Shown here piece after piece: positions 1 to 5,623 of a stretch of 5,623 nucleotides of DNA (its first letter is position 1; each line of letters starts with the position of its first letter). The translations under genes were made by a program, and so were the position numbers. The notes under the pieces were generated by a model. The model saw nothing but the letters and a program-made list of their open reading frames with translations. It ran no database searches and was not told where the DNA came from. Source of the stretch: Pseudomonadota bacterium (GTDB lineage: Bacteria; Pseudomonadota; Alphaproteobacteria; Caulobacterales; Caulobacteraceae); contig JAEXJH010000572.1 in assembly GCA_023445955.1 (NCBI GenBank), positions 1 to 5,623 of the forward strand. Direction: 5' to 3'.

Positions 1-247
1 CCCAGAAGGGCTGTGCGGCCTGGGGGACGGCTTGCGCCTGCGGCGCGACGATCTCGCGCTTGCCGCTCCAGCCCAGGGCGCGGCCGGCATAGGGCGCGCC
101 GGTATAGCCAGGGCCGCGGCCGTTCACCGGCGTCGGCGCGCGTTCGGGGGCAGGACCGTAGCGGCTTTCCTTGCCGGTCTCCGCATGCGCGCCCGCAAAC
201 GCCACGGAGGCGCTGGCGAAGGCGGCGATAAGGAGGGCGGCGCGCAT
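1..247 (-). CDS. Small secreted protein of unknown function (N-terminal part, cut by left window edge)
   Basis: An open frame of 82 codons runs from an ATG at 247-245 to the window edge with no stop, so the C-terminus is missing. Residues 1-22 form a typical Sec signal peptide: Met-Arg, a hydrophobic Ala/Leu/Ile/Phe stretch, and an Ala-His-Ala site before Glu23. The protein is therefore probably exported to the periplasm or beyond. The mature part has no recognisable fold. It is rich in Gly, Pro, Ala, Tyr and Arg, with short GPGY, GAPY and GRALGW segments, then an Ala/Gln/Pro-rich stretch, and looks disordered or low in complexity. I do not recognise the family. The gene starts 62 bases after the permease stop on the same strand, so it could be the last gene of the importer operon or have its own promoter. 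No clear Shine-Dalgarno precedes the ATG; a perfect 10-base palindrome (248-257) abuts it instead, so a leaderless transcript is possible. The signal peptide makes this start convincing. Confidence 0.7.
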   Translation of the reverse strand, partial: MRAALLIAAFASASVAFAGAHAETGKESRYGPAPERAPTPVNGRGPGYTGAPYAGRALGWSGKREIVAPQAQAVPQAAQPFW

Positions 248-298
248 GGACCGGTCCGGCGAAAGTTCTGGTCGGACTTCTGTGGTAGGCCCCGTCGC

Positions 299-313
299 TT
301 AATCTTGCGCTAA
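299..313. promoter_or_regulatory. Possible CtrA-like binding site (TTAA-N7-CTAA)
   Basis: TTAA at 299-302 and CTAA at 310-313 are separated by exactly 7 bases, one mismatch from the CtrA consensus TTAA-N7-TTAA known in Caulobacter and other alphaproteobacteria. The site overlaps the stop codon of the permease gene and lies about 50-65 bases upstream of the secreted-protein start codon, a plausible place for promoter control of that gene. TTAA is uncommon in this GC-rich sequence. The match is imperfect, and the taxonomic placement that makes it meaningful is itself an inference. Confidence 0.35.
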
Positions 314-1068
314 CGACCACGCCAAGAGTTCAGAAGTCGACGTTCGATCATTTCCATCACTGCGTGCAGGACGACGCCCAGTACAGCCAGGGATACAAGC
401 GCGGCGAAGACCTTGGCCGTCTGCAGACGATTGTAGGCCTCCAGGATGCGCCAGGCCAGGCCCTGGGAGCCGCCGGAACCGGCCACGAATTCGGCGACCA
501 CGGCCCCGATGACAGCCAGCCCCGCCGCGACCTTGTGTCCCTCCAGCAGGGCCGGAACCGCCGAGGGCAGGCGCAGCCGAACCAGACGCTGCCAGGGATT
601 GGCGCCGTAAAGGTCGAATAGGCGGGCCAAGTCCGGATCGACCGCCTTCAGTCCCGTCAGCGCACCGGAGAAGATCGGGAAGAAGGCCACGACGGCCGCC
701 AGGCCGATCACCGCCCGCTCGGGATGATCGATGCCGGCCCAGATGGTGACCAGCGGCGCGATGGCCACCAGCGGCGTGACTTGCAGGGTCACGGCGATCG
801 GCCGGATGGCGTCTTCCAGCAGGCTGCTCAAGCTGACCGCCAGGGCCAGGCCGCAGGCGACCAGGCTGGCGATGACCAGGGCCAGCAGGGCGGTCGACAG
901 CGTCGCCCAGGCCGAGCCCAGCAGCAGCGGCCACGACTGCGCCAGCGCGACGGCGACATCGCTTGGGGCCGGCAGCAGATACGGCGGGACCGCCAGGGCG
1001 CGGCAAGCGATCTCCCAGCCGCCCAGCAGGACGGCGATCAGGATCAGCGGGGCCAGGACGCGCTTCAC
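310..1068 (-). CDS. ABC importer permease, NitT/TauT (SsuC/TauC-like) family
   Basis: This 252-residue inner-membrane permease has the usual length for SsuC, TauC and ThiX-type subunits (BPD_transp_1 fold). An N-terminal membrane helix (about residues 5-26) is followed by the PSDV motif near residues 35-38 that is common in this family, and then by further hydrophobic segments (about 52-80, 92-112, 118-138, 182-198 and 220-240). The cytoplasmic EAA loop that docks on the ATPase lies at about 148-182, with the conserved Gly in YGAN (G155) and the LRLPSAVPALLEG segment. It would carry the substrate through the membrane as part of a complex with the neighbouring ATPase and binding lipoprotein. 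The start codon is GTG at 1068-1066. It overlaps the ATPase stop by four bases (GTGA), and a GGAG sits 8 bases upstream. The stop is TAG. The substrate cannot be read from the permease. No frameshift or missing segment is seen. Confidence 0.93.
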   Translation of the reverse strand: MKRVLAPLILIAVLLGGWEIACRALAVPPYLLPAPSDVAVALAQSWPLLLGSAWATLSTALLALVIASLVACGLALAVSLSSLLEDAIRPIAVTLQVTPLVAIAPLVTIWAGIDHPERAVIGLAAVVAFFPIFSGALTGLKAVDPDLARLFDLYGANPWQRLVRLRLPSAVPALLEGHKVAAGLAVIGAVVAEFVAGSGGSQGLAWRILEAYNRLQTAKVFAALVSLAVLGVVLHAVMEMIERRLLNSWRGR

Positions 1069-1814
1069 GCCGCGCGCTCCGTGGCTTGCGCCAGCAGGGT
1101 CGACACTGCCTCGGCGGCGGCGCGGAAGGTTTCGGTAGTGCGGAAGCCCTTGGGGCGGACGACGGGGCCGTCGATGGCCACCTCGCCGGCGATGCGGCCG
1201 GGACCGGGCGTCATGACCACGACGCGGCCGGCCATGTAGACGGCCTCCTCGACATTGTGGGTCACGAAGACGACGGCAGGCTTCAGATCGTCGGCTAGGG
1301 CCAGGACGTCGTCGGCCAGGGCGCGGCGGGTGATCTCGTCCAGCGCCGCGAAGGGTTCGTCCAGCAACAGCAGGCGGGGACGGGTGACCAGCGCCCGCGC
1401 CAGCGACGCGCGCATGGCCATGCCGCCGGACAGCTGGGCGGGACGAGCGTCGAGCGCGGCGTCCAGGCCAACTCTGGCCAAGGCCTCTTCAGCGGCGACG
1501 CGGGCTTCGCGCTTGGCCGTCCCCGCCAGCTCTAGCGGCAGGGCGACATTGTCCCGCGCGCTCAGCCATGGCGCCAGGGTGTGCGACTGGAAGACGACCG
1601 AGGTCTCGCCCTTGCCGGCCGCGCGGATGACGCTCCCGCGCGTCGGCGGCTCCAGCCCCGCCAGCAAACGCAACGCCGTGGACTTGCCGCAGCCCGACGG
1701 GCCCACCAGCGCGACGATCTCGCCGGGCGCGAGGGCCAGGTCGACCGGCCCCAGGGCGCGGCCCCGGGCATAGTCGACCTCGACGCCGGACAGGCTGGCG
1801 ATCACTGAACTCAT
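1065..1814 (-). CDS. ABC importer ATP-binding protein, NitT/TauT (SsuB/TauB-like) family
   Basis: This 249-residue cytoplasmic ATPase powers the importer. All nucleotide-binding motifs are present: Walker A GPSGCGKST (38-46), Q-loop Gln76, signature LSGGM (128-132), Walker B LLLLDEP (148-154, catalytic Glu153), D-loop ALDE (157-160) and switch His186 in VTHN. LSGGM rather than LSGGQ, together with the DEPFAALDEITR stretch, is typical of the nitrate/sulfonate/taurine/thiamine-precursor ATPases. Directly after the signature it reads AMR, where I recall RMR, KMR or RQR in most relatives; this is a mild difference in a helix that faces the permease. The ATG (1814-1812) overlaps the binding-protein stop in an ATGA junction. 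Only a weak AAGGG lies 3 bases upstream, so translation probably depends on coupling to the upstream gene. The 3' end overlaps the permease start by four bases. The protein looks complete and functional. Confidence 0.95.
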   Translation of the reverse strand: MSSVIASLSGVEVDYARGRALGPVDLALAPGEIVALVGPSGCGKSTALRLLAGLEPPTRGSVIRAAGKGETSVVFQSHTLAPWLSARDNVALPLELAGTAKREARVAAEEALARVGLDAALDARPAQLSGGMAMRASLARALVTRPRLLLLDEPFAALDEITRRALADDVLALADDLKPAVVFVTHNVEEAVYMAGRVVVMTPGPGRIAGEVAIDGPVVRPKGFRTTETFRAAAEAVSTLLAQATERAA

Positions 1815-2806
1815 TGGCCCTTGGGCAGAAACTGCAGCGTGTAGGCCTTCTTGTAGTCCTGGCCCTTTGGGTAGACGCCCTGCGCCACGGCGGCCTGGAA
1901 GAAGGCGTCCCAGCGCGCCTCGGTCATCAGGCCGATGTCGCCCTGACCGCCCTTGGCGCTGACCACGGCGTAGGACCGCATCTTGTCGCGCGCCTGGTCG
2001 AGGACATCCTGGGTCATCTCCGGATTGTCCTTGAGGATCGCCGCATCGCCGGGCTTGGGATCGCCGTACAGGTACGACTTCCAGCCCGCCGCCGTGGCCT
2101 CGACGAAGGCCTGCACGGCCGCCGGGTTCTTGGCGATCAGGCTGTCATTGACCAGGGCCATCGAGCCGTAGGCGGGATAGCCGCTGTCGGCCAGCAGGAA
2201 GACCTTGGGTTTGACCTTGCCTTCCTTCTCGATGAGGTAGGGCTCGCTGGTCACATAGCCCTGCTGGACCACGCGCTTGTCGGCCAGGAACGGGGCGGTC
2301 GAGTAATTGTACTTGCGGACCTGATCGTCGCTGAAGCCGTACTTGGCCTTCAGCCAGGCCCAGTAGCCGGTGATCGAGGCGTCCGACAGCAGGACAGGAT
2401 GGCCCTTGATGTCGGCGATGGCGTTCACGCCCTGGTCGGGGTGGGCGATCAGCGCCCAGGGGTCCTTCTGCATGAAGGCGGCCACGGCCTTCACCGGAGC
2501 GTTCTCCTTGCTGAGGTTCATGACCACCCAGCTGTTGGAGCCGACGCCGACATCGACCGCGTTGGTGGCCAGCAGCTGAGGCACGTTCACCGCCGGCCCG
2601 CCCTGGATCAGGGTCACGTCCAGGCCGCGCTTCTTGTACTCGCCGGTCGCCAGCGCCTGGTAATAGCCGCCCAGCTCGGCCTCGGCCCGCCAGTCGGTGG
2701 CCAGCTTCAGCGCGGTCTGTCCGGCGGGCGCAGTGTCCTTCTTGGCGGGCGAGCAGGCGGCGAGGAGGGCCATCAGGCTGAGGGCTGCAAAGGTGCGGCG
2801 CTGCAT
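1811..2806 (-). CDS. Substrate-binding lipoprotein of ABC importer, NMT1/THI5-like (NitT/TauT) family
   Basis: This 331-residue periplasmic binding protein should capture the substrate and deliver it to the permease. Residues 1-18 are a lipoprotein signal: basic Gln-Arg-Arg, a hydrophobic core and the lipobox LAAC with the lipidated Cys at 18, followed by a polar linker. The mature domain opens with LKLATDWRAEAELGGYYQAL (33-52), the first strand and helix of the SsuA/TauA/ThiY class. Further family features are the IQGGPAVNVPQLLA (67-80), VDVGVGSNSW (84-93), PVLLSDAS (137-144) and VTSEPYLIEKEG (185-196) stretches. Related proteins carry annotations for nitrate, sulfonates, taurine and pyrimidine precursors of thiamine, so the substrate is open. 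No TPP riboswitch-like motif is visible upstream, which gives no support to a thiamine role. The ATG has GGGGAG 8 bases upstream, inside a possible hairpin (2816-2836). The gene lies 55 bases after the kinase stop and overlaps the ATPase start by four bases, making it the first gene of the importer unit. Confidence 0.92.
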   Translation of the reverse strand: MQRRTFAALSLMALLAACSPAKKDTAPAGQTALKLATDWRAEAELGGYYQALATGEYKKRGLDVTLIQGGPAVNVPQLLATNAVDVGVGSNSWVVMNLSKENAPVKAVAAFMQKDPWALIAHPDQGVNAIADIKGHPVLLSDASITGYWAWLKAKYGFSDDQVRKYNYSTAPFLADKRVVQQGYVTSEPYLIEKEGKVKPKVFLLADSGYPAYGSMALVNDSLIAKNPAAVQAFVEATAAGWKSYLYGDPKPGDAAILKDNPEMTQDVLDQARDKMRSYAVVSAKGGQGDIGLMTEARWDAFFQAAVAQGVYPKGQDYKKAYTLQFLPKGQ

Positions 2807-2815
2807 GTCGAAGGC

Positions 2816-2836
2816 TCCCCGGTTTGGTCGCGGGGA
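2816..2836 (-). promoter_or_regulatory. Possible hairpin covering the ribosome binding site of the binding-protein gene
   Basis: On the minus strand TCCCCG (2836-2831) can pair with CGGGGA (2821-2816) across a 9-base loop, extended by a possible T-G wobble. The 3' arm contains most of the GGGGAG Shine-Dalgarno (2820-2815), which lies 8 bases before the ATG at 2806. If it forms, it would reduce ribosome access to the first importer gene. No U-run follows, so it is not a standard intrinsic terminator. Six base pairs in GC-rich DNA can also arise by chance. Confidence 0.35.
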
Positions 2837-2861
2837 AGTTAAGCAGGACTGCGCCGCACCG

Positions 2862-4940
2862 CTAGCCTGCTTGCGCCGCCTTGTGATGGTTCAGCCAGCG
2901 CTCGATCTTGGCGTAGAGCACCTCGCGCTGGATTGGTTTGGCGATGTGGTCGACCATGCCGGCGGCGTAGCAGCGCTCGACCTGGCGGGGCAGAGCGTCG
3001 GCGCTCATAGCGATGATCGGCGACTTGCCGGGACGGCCGGGCAGCGCCTTGATCGCCCGGGTCGCCTGCAGACCGTCCATCTGCGGCATGTGGATGTCCA
3101 TCAGGATGATGTCGTAGTCGCCGGCCTGGGCGCGCTCGACGGCCTGCTTGCCGTTCTCGGCGACGTCGACCTCGCAGCCGACCAGGGTCAGCAGGGCCTG
3201 GCCGATCTCCAGATTGATCGGGTGGTCGTCGACGATCAGGATCTTGGCCGCGCCGGGCGTCGAGGTCTTGGGTCGCTCGGGGACCGCGACCTCTTCGGCG
3301 GTTGGAGCCATCAGCTCGATCCAGAAGCACGAGCCGCGGCCGGGCACGCTGTCGACGCCGATCTTGCCGCCCATCACGTCGACCAGCGCCCGGCAGATGG
3401 CCAGGCCCAAGCCCGCGCCGCCGTGCAGCCGGCTCATCGAGCTGTCGGCCTGGGAGAAGCGCTGGAACAGCAGGGCCTGCTTGTCGAGGTCGATGCCGAC
3501 ACCGGTGTCGATGATCTCGAACCGCAGGCGATCCTCGATGTCGCCGGGCTCGATGACCAGGCGCGCATCGATGCGGCCTTCGTCGGTGAACTTCACGGCG
3601 TTGTTCAAGAGGTTGATCAGCACCTGGCGCAGGCGGTCGGCGTCCAGGTCGTGCAAGGCCTGGACCGGGTCGACGATTTCCAGGTCCAGGGTCAGGCCCT
3701 TGGCGCGGGCTTCGGGGGCCATGATCGCCACGGTGTCGCGCATCAGGCCGGCGGCCGAGGTCGGCGCGGGCAGCAGCTCGATCAGGCCCGCCTCGACCCG
3801 CGAGAAGTCGAGGATGTCGTTGACCACGGTCAGCAGGGCCGCGCCGGCGTTGTCGATCAGGTTGACCTGCCGGCGCGCATCCGGCGGCAGGTCGTCGCGC
3901 GCGGCCAGCAGTTGGGCGAAGCCCAGCACGCTGTTCAGCGGCGTGCGGATCTCGTGGCTCATGGTGGCCAGGAACTCGGTCTTGGCCTCGGTGGCGGCCA
4001 TGGCGCGAGCGCGGGCGGCGCGGGTCAGCTGCTCGCGACGCAGGAGGAGGCGCTTGAGGCGATCCTGCTGGGCCAGGGCTAGGCCCGCCGCCATGCAGGT
4101 GTAGAACAGCACCAGGATGAACACCTGGATGGTCCGCGCCTGGGCGATGGGACCGAGGACGGCGTTGAAGCGCGGCGAGCCGCCCGCCATGGCGATCGGC
4201 AGGGTGATCACGGCCACGATCAGCGAGGCCATGGCCGCGCCCCGCGCGCCCAGGCGATAGGCGGCGATCAGGGCGACGGGGAAGATCAGGAACGGCGGCA
4301 GGCCGGCGGCCGGATGGGCGCACAGCAGGGTGATCGCCGCCACGCCGAACAGCAGGGCGAAGTGCTCGCGCCAGGTCCGGTGGAACGAGCGGCGATGCTC
4401 GGCGTCGATCAGCACGAGCGTGGCGGGCAGGGCGATCGCCAGGCCCAGGGCGCTGCGCAGGAACCAGTCGACCAGCACGCTCAGGAACGGCTCGCCAGAG
4501 CCCAGAGCCAGAATTCCGGCGTAGAGTATGGCCGCGCCGGCGGCGATCGGGGTGGTGATGGCCGGCAGCATGACCAGCGAGCGCAGCGTGCGGATGCGCG
4601 GCGTGCCGCCCCAGATCCGCAGGGCGATGAACCAGACGGCCAGGGCCTCGAGCGTGTCGACGCCGGCGTTGAGCAGGGCGCGGGCCGGGCTGTCGCCGAC
4701 CAGCAGGTCGAAGGCCAGGTGGAAGACGACGAAGACGGTGGTCAGGGACACCCGCCGGGACCCGGCCAGGGTGACCAGGCCGGCGGCCAGCAGGGCGTTG
4801 GCGGGCCAGAAGGCGGCGACGTCCAGGATCGAGCGGCTCAGATAGTCGCTGAACGCCAGGCTGGCGACGATGGCGACGGACAGGCCCACGAGCAGGGCGG
4901 TCTGCCGTCGTTGTTCCTGCTGGGCGAGCCTGTGCGGCAT
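2862..4940 (-). CDS. Membrane-bound hybrid histidine kinase (MASE1-like sensor, HisKA, HATPase_c, receiver)
   Basis: With the ATG at 4940-4938 the protein has 692 residues. Residues 14-290 are largely hydrophobic, with about 8-10 membrane segments, and include FWPANALLAAGLV (44-56), which resembles the MASE1 integral-membrane sensor domain. A basic linker (about 293-313) leads to HisKA with the H-box SHEIRTP (phospho-acceptor His329). HATPase_c follows with N-box NLLNNAVKF (Asn447), DTGVGI (Asp478), the F-box FQRFSQADSS (from 492) and GAGLGL (508-513). After a short linker, a receiver (about 565-683) carries the Asp571/Asp572 pair, phospho-acceptor Asp615 in LMDIHMP, Ser646 and Lys668 of AKPI, so the phosphorelay residues are intact. 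No HPt or DNA-binding domain is present, so output must pass through a separate phosphotransfer protein. The frame stays open upstream to an ATG at 5051, but those 37 extra residues are Pro-rich and unlike a MASE1 N-terminus; GGGGGGA lies 10 bases before the chosen ATG. The importer starts 55 bases downstream on the same strand, so co-transcription is plausible. The ligand is unknown. Confidence 0.93.
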   Translation of the reverse strand: MPHRLAQQEQRRQTALLVGLSVAIVASLAFSDYLSRSILDVAAFWPANALLAAGLVTLAGSRRVSLTTVFVVFHLAFDLLVGDSPARALLNAGVDTLEALAVWFIALRIWGGTPRIRTLRSLVMLPAITTPIAAGAAILYAGILALGSGEPFLSVLVDWFLRSALGLAIALPATLVLIDAEHRRSFHRTWREHFALLFGVAAITLLCAHPAAGLPPFLIFPVALIAAYRLGARGAAMASLIVAVITLPIAMAGGSPRFNAVLGPIAQARTIQVFILVLFYTCMAAGLALAQQDRLKRLLLRREQLTRAARARAMAATEAKTEFLATMSHEIRTPLNSVLGFAQLLAARDDLPPDARRQVNLIDNAGAALLTVVNDILDFSRVEAGLIELLPAPTSAAGLMRDTVAIMAPEARAKGLTLDLEIVDPVQALHDLDADRLRQVLINLLNNAVKFTDEGRIDARLVIEPGDIEDRLRFEIIDTGVGIDLDKQALLFQRFSQADSSMSRLHGGAGLGLAICRALVDVMGGKIGVDSVPGRGSCFWIELMAPTAEEVAVPERPKTSTPGAAKILIVDDHPINLEIGQALLTLVGCEVDVAENGKQAVERAQAGDYDIILMDIHMPQMDGLQATRAIKALPGRPGKSPIIAMSADALPRQVERCYAAGMVDHIAKPIQREVLYAKIERWLNHHKAAQAG

Positions 4941-4950
4941 GCCGTTCCCG

Positions 4951-4957
4951 TCCCCCC
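4951..4957 (-). promoter_or_regulatory. Probable ribosome binding site of the hybrid kinase (GGGGGGA)
   Basis: The minus-strand sequence GGGGGGA ends 10 bases before the ATG at 4940. It is purine-rich, though not a perfect AGGAGG, and it supports translation starting there rather than at the upstream in-frame ATG at 5051. The spacing is slightly long; a GGGAA at 4949-4945 lies closer to the start. Confidence 0.45.
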
Positions 4958-5179
4958 AATGGACCCCACGCACGGGCGTTGGCGGCCGAACGGGTTCGGG
5001 GGACAACGCCAGGACTGCCGCGACCTGCAAGACGACGGCGCCACCATTCAATACGCTCGCGCGCGCCTCGGTTGCCGGCTTATCGCTGGATGTGTCGTTT
5101 GGCCGCAGGACGCCTTCAGCGGCAACAACGGCCTAAGCGATTGTATTTCCAAGGCGGATCGCGAACGCCGCTGACAATG

Positions 5180-5208
5180 CACGCTCCGCCCTGCAATTCA
5201 AGAGCGTG
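5180..5208. repeat. Inverted repeat CACGCTC-N15-GAGCGTG
   Basis: Two perfect 7-base arms (5180-5186 and 5202-5208) flank a 15-base spacer, 25 bases beyond the stop of the right-edge receiver gene. No T-run follows on the minus strand, so it does not look like an intrinsic terminator. It could be an operator for the kinase promoter, an mRNA-end hairpin for the upstream gene, or chance. Confidence 0.35.
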
Positions 5209-5232
5209 GCGGCCTTGAGGGTTGCAGCCGCC

Positions 5233-5623
5233 TCAGGCAGCGGCCTGGTCGCGGGTCAGCCAGTGGTCGACGATGCGGTAGAGGGTGTCGCGATCGATCG
5301 GCTTGGCGATGTGGTCGACCATGCCGGCGCGGCGATAGCGCTCAAGCTGCTGGGGCTGGACGTCGGCGGTGACGGCGATGATCGGCGCCGCGCCGCGCGA
5401 GCCCGCCAGGGCGCGGATCGCTTCGGTGGCGGCCACCCCGTCCATGCGCGGCATGTGGATGTCCATCAGGATGACGTCGAAGTCGCGCTCGGCGGCGATG
5501 CGGACCGCCTCGTCGCCGTCCTCGGCCACCTCGACGTCGCAGCCGGCCAGGATCAGCATGGCCGAGCCCAGCTCGCGGTTCATGGGATGGTCGTCGACCA
5601 GAAGGATACGGGCGACGGCGATC
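5233..5623 (-). CDS. Receiver domain at the C-terminus of a two-component protein (5' part cut by right window edge)
   Basis: The frame is open from the right edge to the TGA at 5235-5233, giving 129 visible residues. An internal ATG at 5581-5583 is not a sensible start: the codons before it read ARILLVDDHP, the first strand and acidic pair of a receiver domain, so the gene extends beyond the window. The phospho-acceptor Asp lies in ILMDIHMP, the conserved Thr in AVTADV and the conserved Lys in AKPI, so the domain should be phosphorylatable. The protein ends shortly after the last helix with no output domain. It could be a hybrid kinase tail, which the similar neighbour suggests, or a single-domain regulator. 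It aligns without gaps over about 104 residues to the receiver of the adjacent kinase at roughly 60% identity by hand count, including GMVDHIAKPI. A possible imperfect hairpin (5225-5247) overlaps the stop but has no U-run. Confidence 0.9.
   Translation of the reverse strand, partial: IAVARILLVDDHPMNRELGSAMLILAGCDVEVAEDGDEAVRIAAERDFDVILMDIHMPRMDGVAATEAIRALAGSRGAAPIIAVTADVQPQQLERYRRAGMVDHIAKPIDRDTLYRIVDHWLTRDQAAA

Larger units (their letters stand above)
4941..5232. other. Non-coding region between the two signalling genes
   Basis: These 292 bases separate the kinase start from the stop of the upstream receiver gene. I see no convincing gene here. The only relevant open frame is the 37-codon in-frame extension of the kinase (to 5051), judged to be leader. 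The region should hold the kinase promoter. An AT-rich patch around 5140-5150 contains TACAAT on the minus strand (5145-5140), which could be a -10 element, but no matching -35 lies at 16-18 bases, so no promoter is called. A 7-base inverted repeat (5180-5208) is listed separately. No sigma-54 site with correct spacing was found. Confidence 0.6.

Noticed and set aside
2807..2861. TPP riboswitch before the importer, which would indicate thiamine-precursor uptake
   Set aside because: The 55-base gap is too short and lacks the conserved thi-box (CTGAGA-type) motif.
2697..4082. A 461-codon plus-strand open frame antisense to the kinase and the binding-protein start
   Set aside because: Its composition (Gly, Gln, Asp, Val, Ala) is what the antisense of these GC-rich codons gives. 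It has no recognisable domain and runs across two well-supported genes.
2839..4959. A 706-codon open frame on the minus strand, in another frame, over nearly the whole kinase gene
   Set aside because: It is an Arg/Pro/Gly-rich translation with no domain motifs, as expected for a shadow of a GC-rich gene. The overlapping frame carries all the kinase and receiver motifs.
5015..5045. Possible sigma-54 promoter (TGGCGC followed by TTGCA on the minus strand)
   Set aside because: The two elements are 7 bases apart instead of the required 5, so the -24/-12 spacing is wrong.
4941..5051. N-terminal extension of the kinase by 37 residues, to an ATG at 5051
   Set aside because: The extension is Pro-rich and lies before the first membrane helix, where MASE1 proteins normally have a short tail. 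A purine-rich site precedes the inner ATG. It cannot be fully excluded.
5225..5247. Hairpin over the stop codon of the right-edge receiver gene as an intrinsic terminator
   Set aside because: The stem has a bulge, overlaps coding sequence and is not followed by a U-run.

Overview
The window is GC-rich with strong G/C bias at third codon positions, and every supported gene lies on the minus strand. Base composition, tightly packed genes with 4-base overlaps, a MASE1-type hybrid histidine kinase and an alphaproteobacterial-looking NitT/TauT-type importer suggest an alphaproteobacterium, most likely Caulobacter or a close relative. That placement rests on recognition, not on a search.

Read in the direction of transcription (right to left), the window starts with the C-terminal receiver domain of a gene cut by the right edge (5233-5623). 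Next is a 292-base non-coding gap, then a complete membrane-bound hybrid histidine kinase (2862-4940: MASE1-like membrane sensor, HisKA, HATPase_c, receiver). After 55 bases comes a complete ABC importer: a periplasmic lipoprotein binding protein (1811-2806), an ATPase (1065-1814) and a permease (310-1068), joined by ATGA and GTGA overlaps. A 62-base gap follows, then the start of a small secreted protein cut by the left edge (1-247).

The three importer genes form one translationally coupled unit. They belong to the nitrate/sulfonate/taurine/thiamine-precursor group (SsuABC, TauABC, ThiXYZ type); the substrate cannot be fixed from sequence. The kinase is close enough upstream to be co-transcribed with the importer, so it may sense or control the same nutrient, but this is inference. 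It has no DNA-binding output domain, and no partner regulator is visible. Its receiver and the receiver at the right edge are about 60% identical and share the stretch GMVDHIAKPI, so they are probably paralogues from a local duplication.

No mobile element, CRISPR array, tRNA, rRNA or clear intrinsic terminator was seen. Most of the window is ordinary chromosomal content. The points most worth a second look are a near-consensus CtrA-like site at the permease stop codon, a hairpin that covers the ribosome binding site of the binding protein, the kinase-importer linkage and the paired receivers.
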